DNA of 28,960 nucleotides from Candidatus Altimarinota bacterium (GCA_023231115.1 JALNWA010000011.1:1-28960); one strand, 5' to 3'. Shown: positions 15,818-24,267, numbered from the stretch's first letter. Translations and numbers: made by a program. The notes: generated by a model not told the origin, from the sequence alone.

Positions 15818-18475
15818 TCACATCTTAAGCACCGCCTGCGCGGCCGCAAGCCTTGCAACAGGAACTCTATAAGGACTGCAACTTACATAATTAAGTCCTA
15901 TTTTGTGACAGAATTCGATGGATTTTGGCTCACCTCCGTGCTCGCCACAAATTCCTATTTCAAGATCCGGTTTTTCTTTACGACCAAGTTCTACGCAAAG
16001 TCGCATTAGTTGGCCGACTCCTGATTGATCAATAGTTTCGGTCGGATCTCTTTCGAAAATGCCTTTTTCAAGATATTCATTCAAAAATTTACCGGAATCA
16101 TCACGTGAAAAACCAAGTGTCATTTGAGTAAGATCATTTGTTCCGAATGAGAAAAAGTCCGCTTCCTTAGCCAAGTCGTCGGCCGTCAAACAAGCGCGCG
16201 GAACTTCAATCATCGTTCCGATTTTATAATTAAAATTCACTTTATCTCCATAAGACAAAACCGTTTCCTGCGTAAGTTTTTTTAGATTTTTTAGCTCAGT
16301 GTCGAATCCGATTAAAGGAATTTCAAACTCGACATTTACTTCAACCCCACCATCAGAAACTTCAATAGCCGCCTCGGAAATGGCTTGCACCTGCATTTTA
16401 TAGATGTCAGGGAAAGTTATTCCAAGTCTGCATCCGCGATGTCCAAGCATTGGATTTATTTCATGTAAATTTGAAATTGTCATTTTTAAATCATCGAAAG
16501 TTGTGTCCAAATCTTCGGAAAGTTTTCGAATATCTTCTTCTTTGTCCGGCAAAAATTCATGTAAAGGAGGATCAAGCAAACGTATTGTCATCGGCATCCC
16601 TTTCATCACTTTGAAGATTTCGATAAAGTCCTCTTTCTGAAATTCTTTTAGTTTTTTTAATTGTTTTGCGCGCATTTCATCATCTTTGGACAAAATCATT
16701 TTGCGAACAAGTGGAATTCTTTCTTCATCAAAAAACATGTGCTCTGTGCGGCAAAGTCCGATTCCTTCAGCTCCAAAATCAACTGCAACCTGACAATCTT
16801 TTGGAGTGTCGGCATTAGTTCGAATTCTCATAATTCGTACTTTATCAGCCCATTCCATGATAGTTTTAAAATCTCCGGACATCTTCGGCTCCTCAAGTTC
16901 CACGCTTCCCAAAATCACTTCTCCGGTGCTTCCATCAAGCGTTATTATATCGCCCTCATTTATAACAAGATCTCCAATAATAATTTTTTTTGCAGACGCA
17001 TTTACGTTAATTTCAGAACATCCCGCGACACAGCATTTTCCCATTCCTCTTGCGACAACTGCCGCATGACTCGTCATGCCGCCGCGTGAAGTCAAAATTC
17101 CCTGAGCCGCATGCATTCCGTGAATATCTTCAGGACTCGTTTCTTTTCGCACAAGAATAACTTTTTCTTCTTTTTCGTTCGCCCACTCAAAAGCATCATC
17201 CGCGTTAAACACAACTTTTCCGCAGGCCGCTCCGGGAGAAGCAGGTAAGCCTTTCGCAATTATATTTTTCTTTGCGGATTTTTTTATTTGAGGATGAAGT
17301 AATTGTCCAAGCGCTCCTGCGTCTATTTTTAGCAACGCTTCCTCCTTTGAAAGAAGCCCTTCTTCAACTAAATCAACAGCAATTTTTATGGCCGCATGAG
17401 CCGTTCTTTTGCCATTTCTTGTTTGCAACAAAAACAATTCCCCACGTTCAATTGTGAACTCGATATCCTGCATGTCCCGATAATGTTTTTCCAAATTATC
17501 TTTAATTTCAATAAGCTGGTTATAAGCCGTTTCATTGATTTCTTTCAAATCATCAATTTTGCTTGGAGTTCTGATCCCCGCGACAACATCTTCTCCTTGG
17601 GCATTCATCAAAAATTCCCCATAAAATTCTTTTGTTCCGGTCGAAGGATTTCTTGTAAACGCGACTCCTGTGCCACTATCGTCGCCCATATTTCCGAAAA
17701 CCATCGACTGAACATTTACCGCAGTTCCTTTAAGTCCTGTAATATTATTAATTTTTCTATAAGTTTTTGCGCGCTCGTTATCCCAAGAATTAAATACCGC
17801 CTCGATAGCTAATTTTAGCTGTGCAAGGGGATTTTCAGGGAATTCATTTTCTGAATTTTTACCGATAATTCCTTTAAATTCATAAACTAACTTTTTCAAA
17901 TCTTCAGCACTCAAATCAGTATCATGTTTAACACCTTTTTTTTCTTTTATCCTTTCAATGGCTCCCTCGAAAAGATCATGAGAAACACCTAAAACGACAT
18001 TTCCAAACATTTGCACAAATCTTCGATAGCAGTCATATGCAAATCTTTCATTTTTTGTGTTGGAGATAAGTCCCTCAACTGTCTCATCATTAAGCCCAAG
18101 ATTAAGGATTGTATCCATCATTCCGGGCATTGAAACAGCCGCTCCACTTCTTACAGAAACTAGCAAAGGATTTCTCGCATTGCCAAGCTTTTTGCCTGTT
18201 TTTATTTCAAGCAAATTTAATTTTTCTTCAAGTTGTTCTGCGAATTTTTCAGGATAAGTATTTTTTGAAACAAAGTATTCGCAAACCTCAGTCGTTATGG
18301 TGAAACCAAAAGGAACAGGAATTCCTATATTAGTCATCTCGGCAAGGTTTGAGCCCTTTCCTCCGAGCAAATCACGCATGTCTTTATCTCCCTCGTCGAA
18401 AGAATATATATATTTTTTTTTGAAAACCTCGCGACTAGCACTTGACGCTTTCGCTATTGAAGAGCTTGGTATCAT
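15818..18475 (-). CDS. ppdK: Pyruvate, phosphate dikinase
   Basis: The 885-residue enzyme interconverts pyruvate, ATP and phosphate with PEP, AMP and pyrophosphate. The order is standard: N-terminal ATP-grasp domain (GGKGSNLAEM at 38-47, VRSGAAVSMPGMMDT at 108-122), phosphohistidine domain with catalytic His470 in GGMTSHAAVVARGMG (T468 would be the regulatory position), and a PEP/pyruvate barrel with GLCRTEHMFF, MLGHRGCR and the catalytic Cys in GICGEHGGEP near the C-terminus. It starts 12 nt after gdhA. In organisms lacking pyruvate kinase or PEP synthase it can run in either direction. Confidence 0.95.
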   Translation of the reverse strand: MIPSSSIAKASSASREVFKKKYIYSFDEGDKDMRDLLGGKGSNLAEMTNIGIPVPFGFTITTEVCEYFVSKNTYPEKFAEQLEEKLNLLEIKTGKKLGNARNPLLVSVRSGAAVSMPGMMDTILNLGLNDETVEGLISNTKNERFAYDCYRRFVQMFGNVVLGVSHDLFEGAIERIKEKKGVKHDTDLSAEDLKKLVYEFKGIIGKNSENEFPENPLAQLKLAIEAVFNSWDNERAKTYRKINNITGLKGTAVNVQSMVFGNMGDDSGTGVAFTRNPSTGTKEFYGEFLMNAQGEDVVAGIRTPSKIDDLKEINETAYNQLIEIKDNLEKHYRDMQDIEFTIERGELFLLQTRNGKRTAHAAIKIAVDLVEEGLLSKEEALLKIDAGALGQLLHPQIKKSAKKNIIAKGLPASPGAACGKVVFNADDAFEWANEKEEKVILVRKETSPEDIHGMHAAQGILTSRGGMTSHAAVVARGMGKCCVAGCSEINVNASAKKIIIGDLVINEGDIITLDGSTGEVILGSVELEEPKMSGDFKTIMEWADKVRIMRIRTNADTPKDCQVAVDFGAEGIGLCRTEHMFFDEERIPLVRKMILSKDDEMRAKQLKKLKEFQKEDFIEIFKVMKGMPMTIRLLDPPLHEFLPDKEEDIRKLSEDLDTTFDDLKMTISNLHEINPMLGHRGCRLGITFPDIYKMQVQAISEAAIEVSDGGVEVNVEFEIPLIGFDTELKNLKKLTQETVLSYGDKVNFNYKIGTMIEVPRACLTADDLAKEADFFSFGTNDLTQMTLGFSRDDSGKFLNEYLEKGIFERDPTETIDQSGVGQLMRLCVELGRKEKPDLEIGICGEHGGEPKSIEFCHKIGLNYVSCSPYRVPVARLAAAQAVLKM

Positions 18476-18487
18476 AAATTTTTTAGA

Positions 18488-19723
18488 TTAAATTTTCCAA
18501 TTTTCCTTGATTGCCTTTTCAACACGTGAGATAGCAGTGATGAAAGCCGCTTCTCTAAATGTGCAGTTGTATTTGGCTTTATTGCCTTTAACGTCATTCC
18601 AAGCTTTTACCATAATATCTTTAAGCTTTGCGTTGACGTCATCAGTTTCCCAATATTTATTATCTGCATTCTGCACCATTTCAAACCAGCTGACCGTAAC
18701 ACCGCCGGCATTTGCAAGGATGTCAGGTATAACAGGAATACCTTTCTTTGACAAGATTTCATCAGCTTCAGGCATTGTTGGGCCGTTAGCAAGTTCAAGA
18801 ACAAGCTTAGCTTTTACTTGATCGGCATTACCCTTTGTTAATTGATTTTCAAGAGCCGCAAGAATCAAAATATCGCAGTCCTGTACCAACAATTCTTCAT
18901 TTGTAACAGCTTTCCCTCCTTCAAATGCATGAACAGTTCCTTTTTCAGCTTTGCATGCTGACAATGCAGCAAAATCAAGTCCATCGGCGCAGTAAATTCC
19001 ACCTTGCGAATCCGAAGTCCCTACAAGCTTGTATCCGGCCGCAGTAAGAAGCTCGATCATTATGCTTCCGGCATTTCCAAATCCTTGAACTATAATTTTT
19101 GTTTCAGCAGGATTCATGCCACTTTCAGTAGCAAATTCATGCAAAACATAAGTTCCTCCCATTGCAGTAGCTTTGTCTCTTCCCTTGCTTCCGCCATTTT
19201 CCAAAGGTTTTCCTGTGACAACACCTTTTGCATCATGTCCGACAATTTTTGAATATTCATCGGCGATCCATGACATAATTTCTGGAGTTGTGTTTACATC
19301 CGGAGCCGGAACGTCTGTCGTAGGCCCGATTACAGGTGCAATCATTCTGATGTATTGTCTTGTAAGCCTTTCTAGTTCTCCTTTTGAAAGTTCTTTTGGA
19401 TTAACAATAATTCCACCTTTTCCTCCTCCAAGTGGAATTCCAACAACTGAACATTTGATAGTCATCCATGCAGAAAGGGCCATAACTTCACCGAAATCGA
19501 CTTGTTGGTGGTATCTGATTCCTCCTTTGAAAGGTCCGCAAGCGTTATTATGCTGAACTCTAAAACCTGTAAACATTCGAAGCGTTCCGTCGTCCATTCT
19601 TACGGGAATATTAACTTCGACTTTTCGCATAGGAGTCGACAAAAGTGTAGCAATATCTTTATCTAGACCCATAATATCGGAAGCCCTCTTGATCTGCGCA
19701 AGGGTGTTTTCAAAAAGAGACAT
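18488..19723 (-). CDS. gdhA: Glutamate dehydrogenase (Glu/Leu/Phe/Val family)
   Basis: The 411-residue enzyme reversibly deaminates glutamate to 2-oxoglutarate. The substrate domain has GPFKGGIRYH (63-72), the catalytic Lys in PLGGGKGG (97-104), and VPAPDVNT with the Asp of the active site. The NAD(P) domain has the dinucleotide fingerprint in VQGFGNAGSIMIELL. Coenzyme preference is not clear; the acidic position after the second beta strand is not evident (TSDSQGGIY). It shares an operon with ppdK. Confidence 0.93.
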   Translation of the reverse strand: MSLFENTLAQIKRASDIMGLDKDIATLLSTPMRKVEVNIPVRMDDGTLRMFTGFRVQHNNACGPFKGGIRYHQQVDFGEVMALSAWMTIKCSVVGIPLGGGKGGIIVNPKELSKGELERLTRQYIRMIAPVIGPTTDVPAPDVNTTPEIMSWIADEYSKIVGHDAKGVVTGKPLENGGSKGRDKATAMGGTYVLHEFATESGMNPAETKIIVQGFGNAGSIMIELLTAAGYKLVGTSDSQGGIYCADGLDFAALSACKAEKGTVHAFEGGKAVTNEELLVQDCDILILAALENQLTKGNADQVKAKLVLELANGPTMPEADEILSKKGIPVIPDILANAGGVTVSWFEMVQNADNKYWETDDVNAKLKDIMVKAWNDVKGNKAKYNCTFREAAFITAISRVEKAIKENWKI

Positions 19724-19753
19724 GTTTGAATTTGTTAATATATTTGTGGCGCA

Positions 19754-19781
19754 ATTCTATCCCCGCCAGCAAAAAATTCAA
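19754..19781 (-). promoter_or_regulatory. Promoter of gdhA-ppdK
   Basis: TTGAAT (19781-19776) and TAGAAT (19759-19754) are 16 nt apart on the minus strand. A start near 19747 gives a leader of about 24 nt. No Shine-Dalgarno sequence precedes the ATG. Confidence 0.6.
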
Positions 19782-19832
19782 CAAATACAGGTTGCGAACA
19801 TATACCTTTTTGTGGTGTCGGATTTCAAAATA

Positions 19833-20312
19833 TTACTTCCAAAGCTGAAACCATTTCTTTTTTGGAGCGCTTAACAAATTCAACTGATTTTCAAGAACAA
19901 CAATTCTTTCCTGAAAAGAAGTAATAAGTCTTAGGAAATTCTGCCTTTCGTCAGAATGCTGATTCAAAAGCCTTTCCATTGTTTGAGAAAAATTCTTGAA
20001 ATCATTCGCAGAAATATAAACTTTGTCTTCGCTTTCTTCAGTCTCTGCAAATTTTATAAAAGATTTAACTTTTTTATTTGTAACTCCGCTGATTTCATTT
20101 GAAGGAGCGTCTGTTTTAGCGCTTGCAGGAGCCTCATTTTTTATTCCGTAAAATTCACAAAAAGAATTTCTTTCAATCATATAATTAAATCCTTGAGGAG
20201 TTTTTTGTCTCTTAATCCTCATTTTTTTAGCCTTAATTGCACGTCTAATCGTTTGAATAGATTTAAGAGATAAATCTGCCGCGTCTTGTATACTGATAAA
20301 TTCTTTTTCCAT
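19833..20312 (-). CDS. MerR/excisionase-like HTH protein with C-terminal coiled coil
   Basis: The 159-residue protein begins with an HTH of the MerR/HTH_17 type: ISIQDAADLSLKSIQTIRRAI (7-27) then a basic wing (KAKKMRIKRQKT) and a GFNYMIERNSFCEFYG recognition segment. An Ala/Ser/Pro linker (about 60-75) leads to a predicted coiled coil (about 105-148), ending with a basic-aromatic tail KKKWFQLWK that may bind membrane or DNA. It is probably a dimeric regulator. A 34-nt palindrome overlaps its promoter start, consistent with autoregulation. The target genes are unknown. Confidence 0.6.
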   Translation of the reverse strand: MEKEFISIQDAADLSLKSIQTIRRAIKAKKMRIKRQKTPQGFNYMIERNSFCEFYGIKNEAPASAKTDAPSNEISGVTNKKVKSFIKFAETEESEDKVYISANDFKNFSQTMERLLNQHSDERQNFLRLITSFQERIVVLENQLNLLSAPKKKWFQLWK

Positions 20313-20316
20313 AGGT

Positions 20317-20350
20317 ATTTTGAGTAATCATTTTTTTGACTACTCAAAAT
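20317..20350. promoter_or_regulatory. Palindrome at the HTH gene promoter (probable operator)
   Basis: ATTTTGAGTAATCA (20317-20330) and TGACTACTCAAAAT (20337-20350) form a 14-bp inverted repeat with one mismatch and a 6-nt centre. A TATATT -10 at 20353-20348 and a TTGTGT -35 (20375-20370) place the start near 20341, inside the repeat. The position fits a self-repressed operator; as RNA it could also form a hairpin 4 nt before the ATG. Confidence 0.55.
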
Positions 20351-20374
20351 ATAGTCGATTTAAGGGCAAACACA

Positions 20375-20392
20375 AAATAGATTATTCTATTT
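20375..20392. repeat. Small perfect inverted repeat at the cohesin gene end
   Basis: AAATAGA-TTAT-TCTATTT is a 7-bp inverted repeat covering the stop codon of the gene at 20387. On the minus strand it is followed by TGTGTTTGCCC. It may be a weak terminator or a second operator for the HTH gene. Confidence 0.35.
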
Positions 20393-21166
20393 GAAATTGA
20401 CAGAACCCACCGCTCTTTTCTTTCCATATTTAAACGCAAGGAAAAGGGCTAAAGTCACTACTCCAAATATAGCCATTCCAAACAAACACCAAAAGAAAAA
20501 TTTATTTTTCGAAAAATTAAAGTTTTCGAAAACGCTCGCTATTCTCTTTGAAAAGCCATCTTTCTCAAGAAGATTTATTTCGGAATTTTCAAATTTTATG
20601 TTTTTAATTTTTTCAGCTCCATTGTCCATTGCAGAAACATTTCCGTTTGAAAAAGAAAAAAGAATTTTGGAATTTTCGGCATCAGCATAAGCTTGATCTG
20701 CCATTGTATATTCAGGAATTTTAAAATAAAAATCAACTATTTTTCCTCCCTGTGTTGGGAACGAATCGCCTTTTTTTAAAGTCGCTCCAAAATAAATTTT
20801 ATTTTTTTCAGGAGAATTTTTCACCAAATAAAAAGGTTCTCCGCCGGCTTCCAAAAAATCACCGGCTTTATATTCAACAAAAGAAATTTTCTTCGCGTCA
20901 TACTTTAAATGGAAAGAAACGCCTATCACAGGAGAAAAAACGTCTTCTGCATACACGGAAATTTTAAAAGAATTATCGTCTATAAAATTTTTTTCAATAA
21001 AAATTCTTCCATTTTTAGTCTCAACATCACTATTCACATTGTTTTCGAGAATAAAACTTTCGCCGCTTATTTCAAACAAAGTATCATCAATAACATCGGC
21101 GAAAACTTTATTTTCAATAAAAAAAAGTATGAGAACGAAAACACAAAACGCTATAATCTTTTTCAT
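20387..21166 (-). CDS. Membrane-anchored cohesin-domain protein
   Basis: The 259-residue protein has a signal peptide (1-23, ending VFA-D), a beta-rich cohesin-like domain (about 64-198; SVYAEDVFSPVIGVSFHLKYD followed by FVEYKAGDFLE... is the usual first half, and GGKIVDFYFKIP a later strand), then a charged linker, a membrane helix (224-246) and a short basic tail (KYGKKR). The C-terminal helix anchors it with the cohesin outside. Cohesins bind dockerin modules with high affinity; the upstream gene encodes a secreted protein with a dockerin, so this is a likely receptor. Sequence similarity to known cohesins is only by pattern. Confidence 0.68.
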   Translation of the reverse strand: MKKIIAFCVFVLILFFIENKVFADVIDDTLFEISGESFILENNVNSDVETKNGRIFIEKNFIDDNSFKISVYAEDVFSPVIGVSFHLKYDAKKISFVEYKAGDFLEAGGEPFYLVKNSPEKNKIYFGATLKKGDSFPTQGGKIVDFYFKIPEYTMADQAYADAENSKILFSFSNGNVSAMDNGAEKIKNIKFENSEINLLEKDGFSKRIASVFENFNFSKNKFFFWCLFGMAIFGVVTLALFLAFKYGKKRAVGSVNFK

Positions 21167-21198
21167 TTTTTTAATAAATTATAAAAATTTTTATCATG

Positions 21199-21226
21199 GG
21201 AGGGGACTGTGGAAAAAATCCCCTCC
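21199..21226 (-). terminator. Hairpin downstream of the cohesin-dockerin gene
   Basis: GGAGGGGA (21226-21219 on the minus strand) pairs with TCCCCTCC (21206-21199), an 8-bp GC-rich stem with a 12-nt loop. T-rich sequence follows only after a further 10 nt, so termination may be partial, reducing the amount of the anchored cohesin relative to the dockerin protein. Confidence 0.5.
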
Positions 21227-21237
21227 ACACGATTTAT

Positions 21238-22710
21238 CTAGTATTTAAGCCCGAAATTCGCACCGATGACAATCAAATCAGCGCCATCAATAATTCCGTC
21301 ATAATTAAAATCTTTCAAAGCATCGTATTCTTCATCCGCATATTCACTTCCAAAAGATCTGGCAAGTTTCTCTATGTCTTTTCCGTCTATACGATCGCTT
21401 CTGTCGCTATCGCCTTTGAGTCCGCGCGTCTCAGTTCCAGAAATGCTAGACGCTCCACCGGTTATGCCGTTTTTTACAGCAAAAACTTGATATGAGTATT
21501 CAACACCAACAACTATTTTTGTATTATCAACATAGAAATTATCGCTTCCTTCTTTGATAATCTCATAAGTGCCATTTACGTTTTCTCTTTTTACAACATA
21601 AGTCGAACCTGCAATTTGGTCCCAAGTAAGCCCAAAACTATATCTCTCTTGTCCTGCGGAGATTTTCAAATTTGTAATATTTAGAGCACTACTGCTACCG
21701 ATGGTTATAGTGGTTCCCGTAAATTTTGTGACCATATCTCCTATTGTGTCAGCCAAAAAACTGCTCGCGCCAAAAGACAAAGCGGTTGTTGTCGAAGTCG
21801 TATTTTTTACATTAAAAACAATGTCCAAAAGTTTTCCGCTTCCGTCAACACCACTTGGCGGATTAACAAGTCGCGCATCGCCGACAATAACAGTTCCCTC
21901 AACTCCATTTTGAAGAGCCACACTGAAAGAAGTTTCTTTTAAGTCAGCCTTCAAAAAAGATGATTCAGTAGCCGAAATATAAGAAAGGACACTTGGGTCA
22001 TAATTTATTTCAAATCCATATCCATACAAATCCACGATGTCTTTTGCGTCAATTGAAACAGTGACATTTTCTCCAATGCTTGCGGTTGCGCTGGCAATAG
22101 AAACTTCAGGTCCATGTCCTGCATAAACGCTATTTGCACCGGCCGGTGTTCCCAAAATACTGCCGCCATTTATGCCGACAGCTCCATTTCCTGCAACAGC
22201 CGTGCCAAAATTTGTTGCACTATCAACTTTTACTAAAGGATCAATTCTTTCCATTGTTGCCTTGCTGGTCGCATTTCCGGAATACCACGCACCACCGCTT
22301 GCATTCACGCTGTCTACGACCAATCCCGCAGTATCTTTCAAAACCAATGAATCTCCGGCATTCGCAAGAGAAAGCCCGATTACAGCATTTGCAGTCAAAT
22401 TTTTAACACTGTCTTCGTTGTCCTCAATCAAAAAATATCCGTGAGGAGCGATTTTTCCTGAAACGATTTCATATTTTGTAGTTGTGTCATCCTCGATAAA
22501 CCATCCGCTTAAATCGATTTCCAAAGAAGTTGGATTGTAAAGTTCAATCCACTCATCATTCGAATCATCGCTTGTGCCGGCCCAGGCCACTTCGTTTATA
22601 ACAACATCTCCAAGTCCTGCCGCAAAACTTGTGACGCTTTTAACGATAAGAATTGACGACGCCAAGCAAACGAGCGCTGTCAAATTAAGGAATTTTTTCA
22701 AACTTTCCAT
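21238..22710 (-). CDS. Secreted lamin-tail, cohesin, Fn3-like and dockerin protein
   Basis: The 490-residue protein has a signal peptide (about 1-31), a lamin-tail domain (about 34-190; VVINEVAWAGTSDDSNDEWIELYNP is its typical start), a cohesin-like domain (about 201-337), an Fn3-like domain (about 343-428) and a C-terminal dockerin (430-490). The dockerin has two calcium-binding loops: D434, D436, S438, D442, D445 and D467, N469, D471, D475, D478, each followed by a hydrophobic helix. Having a cohesin and a dockerin in one chain allows head-to-tail assembly or attachment to the membrane-anchored cohesin encoded just downstream. No catalytic domain is present. Specificity between the modules is inferred. 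Confidence 0.78.
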   Translation of the reverse strand: MESLKKFLNLTALVCLASSILIVKSVTSFAAGLGDVVINEVAWAGTSDDSNDEWIELYNPTSLEIDLSGWFIEDDTTTKYEIVSGKIAPHGYFLIEDNEDSVKNLTANAVIGLSLANAGDSLVLKDTAGLVVDSVNASGGAWYSGNATSKATMERIDPLVKVDSATNFGTAVAGNGAVGINGGSILGTPAGANSVYAGHGPEVSIASATASIGENVTVSIDAKDIVDLYGYGFEINYDPSVLSYISATESSFLKADLKETSFSVALQNGVEGTVIVGDARLVNPPSGVDGSGKLLDIVFNVKNTTSTTTALSFGASSFLADTIGDMVTKFTGTTITIGSSSALNITNLKISAGQERYSFGLTWDQIAGSTYVVKRENVNGTYEIIKEGSDNFYVDNTKIVVGVEYSYQVFAVKNGITGGASSISGTETRGLKGDSDRSDRIDGKDIEKLARSFGSEYADEEYDALKDFNYDGIIDGADLIVIGANFGLKY

Positions 22711-22741
22711 AGGATTTTTGGTTAAATGTTTTGTTTAAGCA

Positions 22742-22755
22742 CTTTTCGCGAAAAG
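22742..22755. promoter_or_regulatory. 14-bp palindrome upstream of the cohesin-dockerin gene
   Basis: CTTTTCGCGAAAAG is a perfect palindrome sharing TTTCGCGAAA with the one upstream of recA. In both places it lies about 20-30 nt after the 24-nt repeated block, so block and palindrome form one composite element. Confidence 0.45.
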
Positions 22756-22765
22756 AACGACCGCA

Positions 22766-22801
22766 CATTAACAGGTCGACATTAAATTTTCGTTAAAAAA
22801 A
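22766..22801 (-). repeat. AT-rich intergenic motif, copy D (24-nt exact match to copy B)
   Basis: The 24 nt at 22778-22801 repeat 12876-12899 exactly. On the minus strand the block ends in TTAATGTC, then GACC and TGT-TAATG, resembling an extended -10. The copy points at the cohesin-dockerin gene 56 nt away. Confidence 0.6.
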
Positions 22802-22862
22802 GATTAAAAAAAATTAAAATCACAAAAAACGATTTGCACAAAATAAAAAACTGTATGGAAAT

Positions 22863-23687
22863 CTATTTTTTAATCAAAAGTTCCTCCAATGTTTTTTGAA
22901 ATCCGGAAATCGCTCGGCGGTTATCTATCCTTATCCTAGGCAAAATCAGCATGTCATCATTACTCAAATTTGCTTCGCCTTCATTTGTAGTCAGGGCTAT
23001 TTTATATCCATTTTCTTTGAGAGTTTTTATTACAAGTTTGTTGTATTTTCCAGAAGGAAAAACGAAACTTAAAGGTTCAACGCCAAAATTATTTTTCAAA
23101 AAATCTCCGGAATCCAAAATCTGCGACAAAAGATTATTTTTACTAAGACTACTCATTGAAGAATGACTTTTTGAATGAGAAATTATTTCTATCCCGGCAG
23201 AACGGCAAGCCCTTAATTGCTCCATTGTCATGTGTCCCTTATTCCCAATCATGTCTGTGATAATCGCATTTGAAGCGGTAAATCCATACTTTTGCAAAAC
23301 CGGAAGAGCGGTCGTGTAAAAATCTTCAAGTCCGTCATCAAAAGTCAAAACGATAGATTTCTCAGGCACTTTTCCGTCTTCGATATCTTTTAAATTTATT
23401 GTTGTATAACCATTCTCTTTCAAATATTTCATTTGTTCTTCGAAATATTCAGGGCTTATAGAAAGCCTCCAGCCCATCGGATCAAAATTTTTATCAACAT
23501 TTCTAACATAGTGATACATCAAAATTGGAATTTTTGTGGAAACATTTTGATTGGGATAGTCAAAAGAAATAACGCTGTCTAGCGCAGACAAAAGGGTTGA
23601 ATTGTTGTTTACAGAAAATGCAAACGGCAAAACAAGGACAAACAGCAAAGAAAAAATAACGCCTATACTTAAATGTTTTTTCTTCAT
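22863..23687 (-). CDS. Secreted polysaccharide deacetylase (NodB family)
   Basis: Starting at the ATG at 23687 the protein has 274 residues: a basic N-terminus with a hydrophobic signal or anchor helix (about 5-25), then a NodB domain. The motif TFDDG (115-119) gives the catalytic base and metal Asp, HSKSH (171-175) gives the metal histidines, and PILMYHYV (54-61) is the usual first strand. The family removes acetyl groups from peptidoglycan or surface glycans. A three-codon upstream ATG at 23696 lies between the likely -10 (23702-23697) and the start point, so 23687 is preferred. It is upstream of the cohesin-dockerin gene but has its own promoter. Confidence 0.85.
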   Translation of the reverse strand: MKKKHLSIGVIFSLLFVLVLPFAFSVNNNSTLLSALDSVISFDYPNQNVSTKIPILMYHYVRNVDKNFDPMGWRLSISPEYFEEQMKYLKENGYTTINLKDIEDGKVPEKSIVLTFDDGLEDFYTTALPVLQKYGFTASNAIITDMIGNKGHMTMEQLRACRSAGIEIISHSKSHSSMSSLSKNNLLSQILDSGDFLKNNFGVEPLSFVFPSGKYNKLVIKTLKENGYKIALTTNEGEANLSNDDMLILPRIRIDNRRAISGFQKTLEELLIKK

Positions 23688-23696
23688 TGCGCCCAT

Positions 23697-23704
23697 GATA
23701 TACT
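23697..23704. promoter_or_regulatory. Overlapping divergent -10 elements
   Basis: TGA-TATACT on the plus strand (23696-23704) would drive the membrane protein at 23732 (leader about 21 nt). TATATC on the minus strand (23702-23697) would drive the deacetylase. They share bases, so the two polymerases should exclude each other. Confidence 0.45.
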
Positions 23705-23731
23705 AAAAATAATAATTGTCATACCTCACTG

Positions 23732-24082
23732 ATGAAAGATACCCTTAAAAAAATAATAAAAATCATATTGCTGTTGGTATTGGCGCTTTTAGGCCTGATA
23801 ATTTCTTCAGGTCTTTTTGATCTTTGGGCAGGGCTTGGTGCAGTATCATGTGCAAACAAGTTGGGAGGATGTATCAATTTCACAGGTTATGCTTTTGCAA
23901 CCCCTATACTTCTTGTATTGGTCGTAGTTCCAATAATTGACATCATAGACATGTTTAAGAGCAATAAATATTTTAGAATAATTTCAACAATAATTACTCT
24001 CCCGCTAATGATTCTCTTCCCGATAGGAACGATAATGGGAGTGATTTTTCTTTGGAGGATACATTACAAAAAAGACCGCTGA
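23732..24082 (+). CDS. Three-TM membrane protein of unknown function
   Basis: The 116-residue protein has a basic N-terminus and three predicted membrane helices (about 8-30, 53-72 and 83-107), with a C-terminal KKDR. A loop between the first two carries two cysteines (VSCANKLGGCINF), which may form a disulfide outside the cell. No family is recognised. A terminator starts inside its final codons. Confidence 0.55.
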   Translation: MKDTLKKIIKIILLLVLALLGLIISSGLFDLWAGLGAVSCANKLGGCINFTGYAFATPILLVLVVVPIIDIIDMFKSNKYFRIISTIITLPLMILFPIGTIMGVIFLWRIHYKKDR

Positions 24083-24100
24083 CCTATCAGGGGGCTTTTT
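24069..24100 (+). terminator. Intrinsic terminator of the 23732 gene
   Basis: A run AAAAAG...CC...CTGA pairs with TCAG...GG...CTTTTT across a CCTA loop, with two mismatches (24075/24094 and 24078/24091). The stop codon TGA is in the stem. The T-run at 24096-24100 completes it. Confidence 0.65.
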
Positions 24101-24106
24101 GTCTTA

Positions 24107-24182
24107 TGGTGGGGCGGCCGGGGATCGAACCCGGGACCATCAGCTTAAAAGGCTGTTGCTCTACCGGCTGAGCTACCGCCCC
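24107..24182 (-). tRNA. tRNA-Lys (UUU)
   Basis: On the minus strand the 76-nt sequence folds as a cloverleaf: acceptor GGGGCGG with CCGCCCC, D-arm GCTC/GAGC, anticodon loop CTTTTAA with anticodon TTT, T-arm CCGGG/CCCGG with TTCGATC, discriminator A and an encoded CCA. The outermost anticodon-stem pair (27-43) is an A-A mismatch. It is convergent with the 23732 gene. Confidence 0.95.
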
Positions 24183-24195
24183 ATACAACGAAACC

Positions 24196-24224
24196 ATTTT
24201 ATTTATCCTTAGCCCTAAACGCAA
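24196..24224 (-). promoter_or_regulatory. Promoter of tRNA-Lys
   Basis: TTGCGT (24224-24219) and TAAAAT (24201-24196) are 17 nt apart on the minus strand. The start falls about 7 nt before the tRNA 5' end. Confidence 0.5.
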
Positions 24225-24267
24225 GAGATTTTTCAATAATCAATAAATAGGGATGAAATGAATTTAG

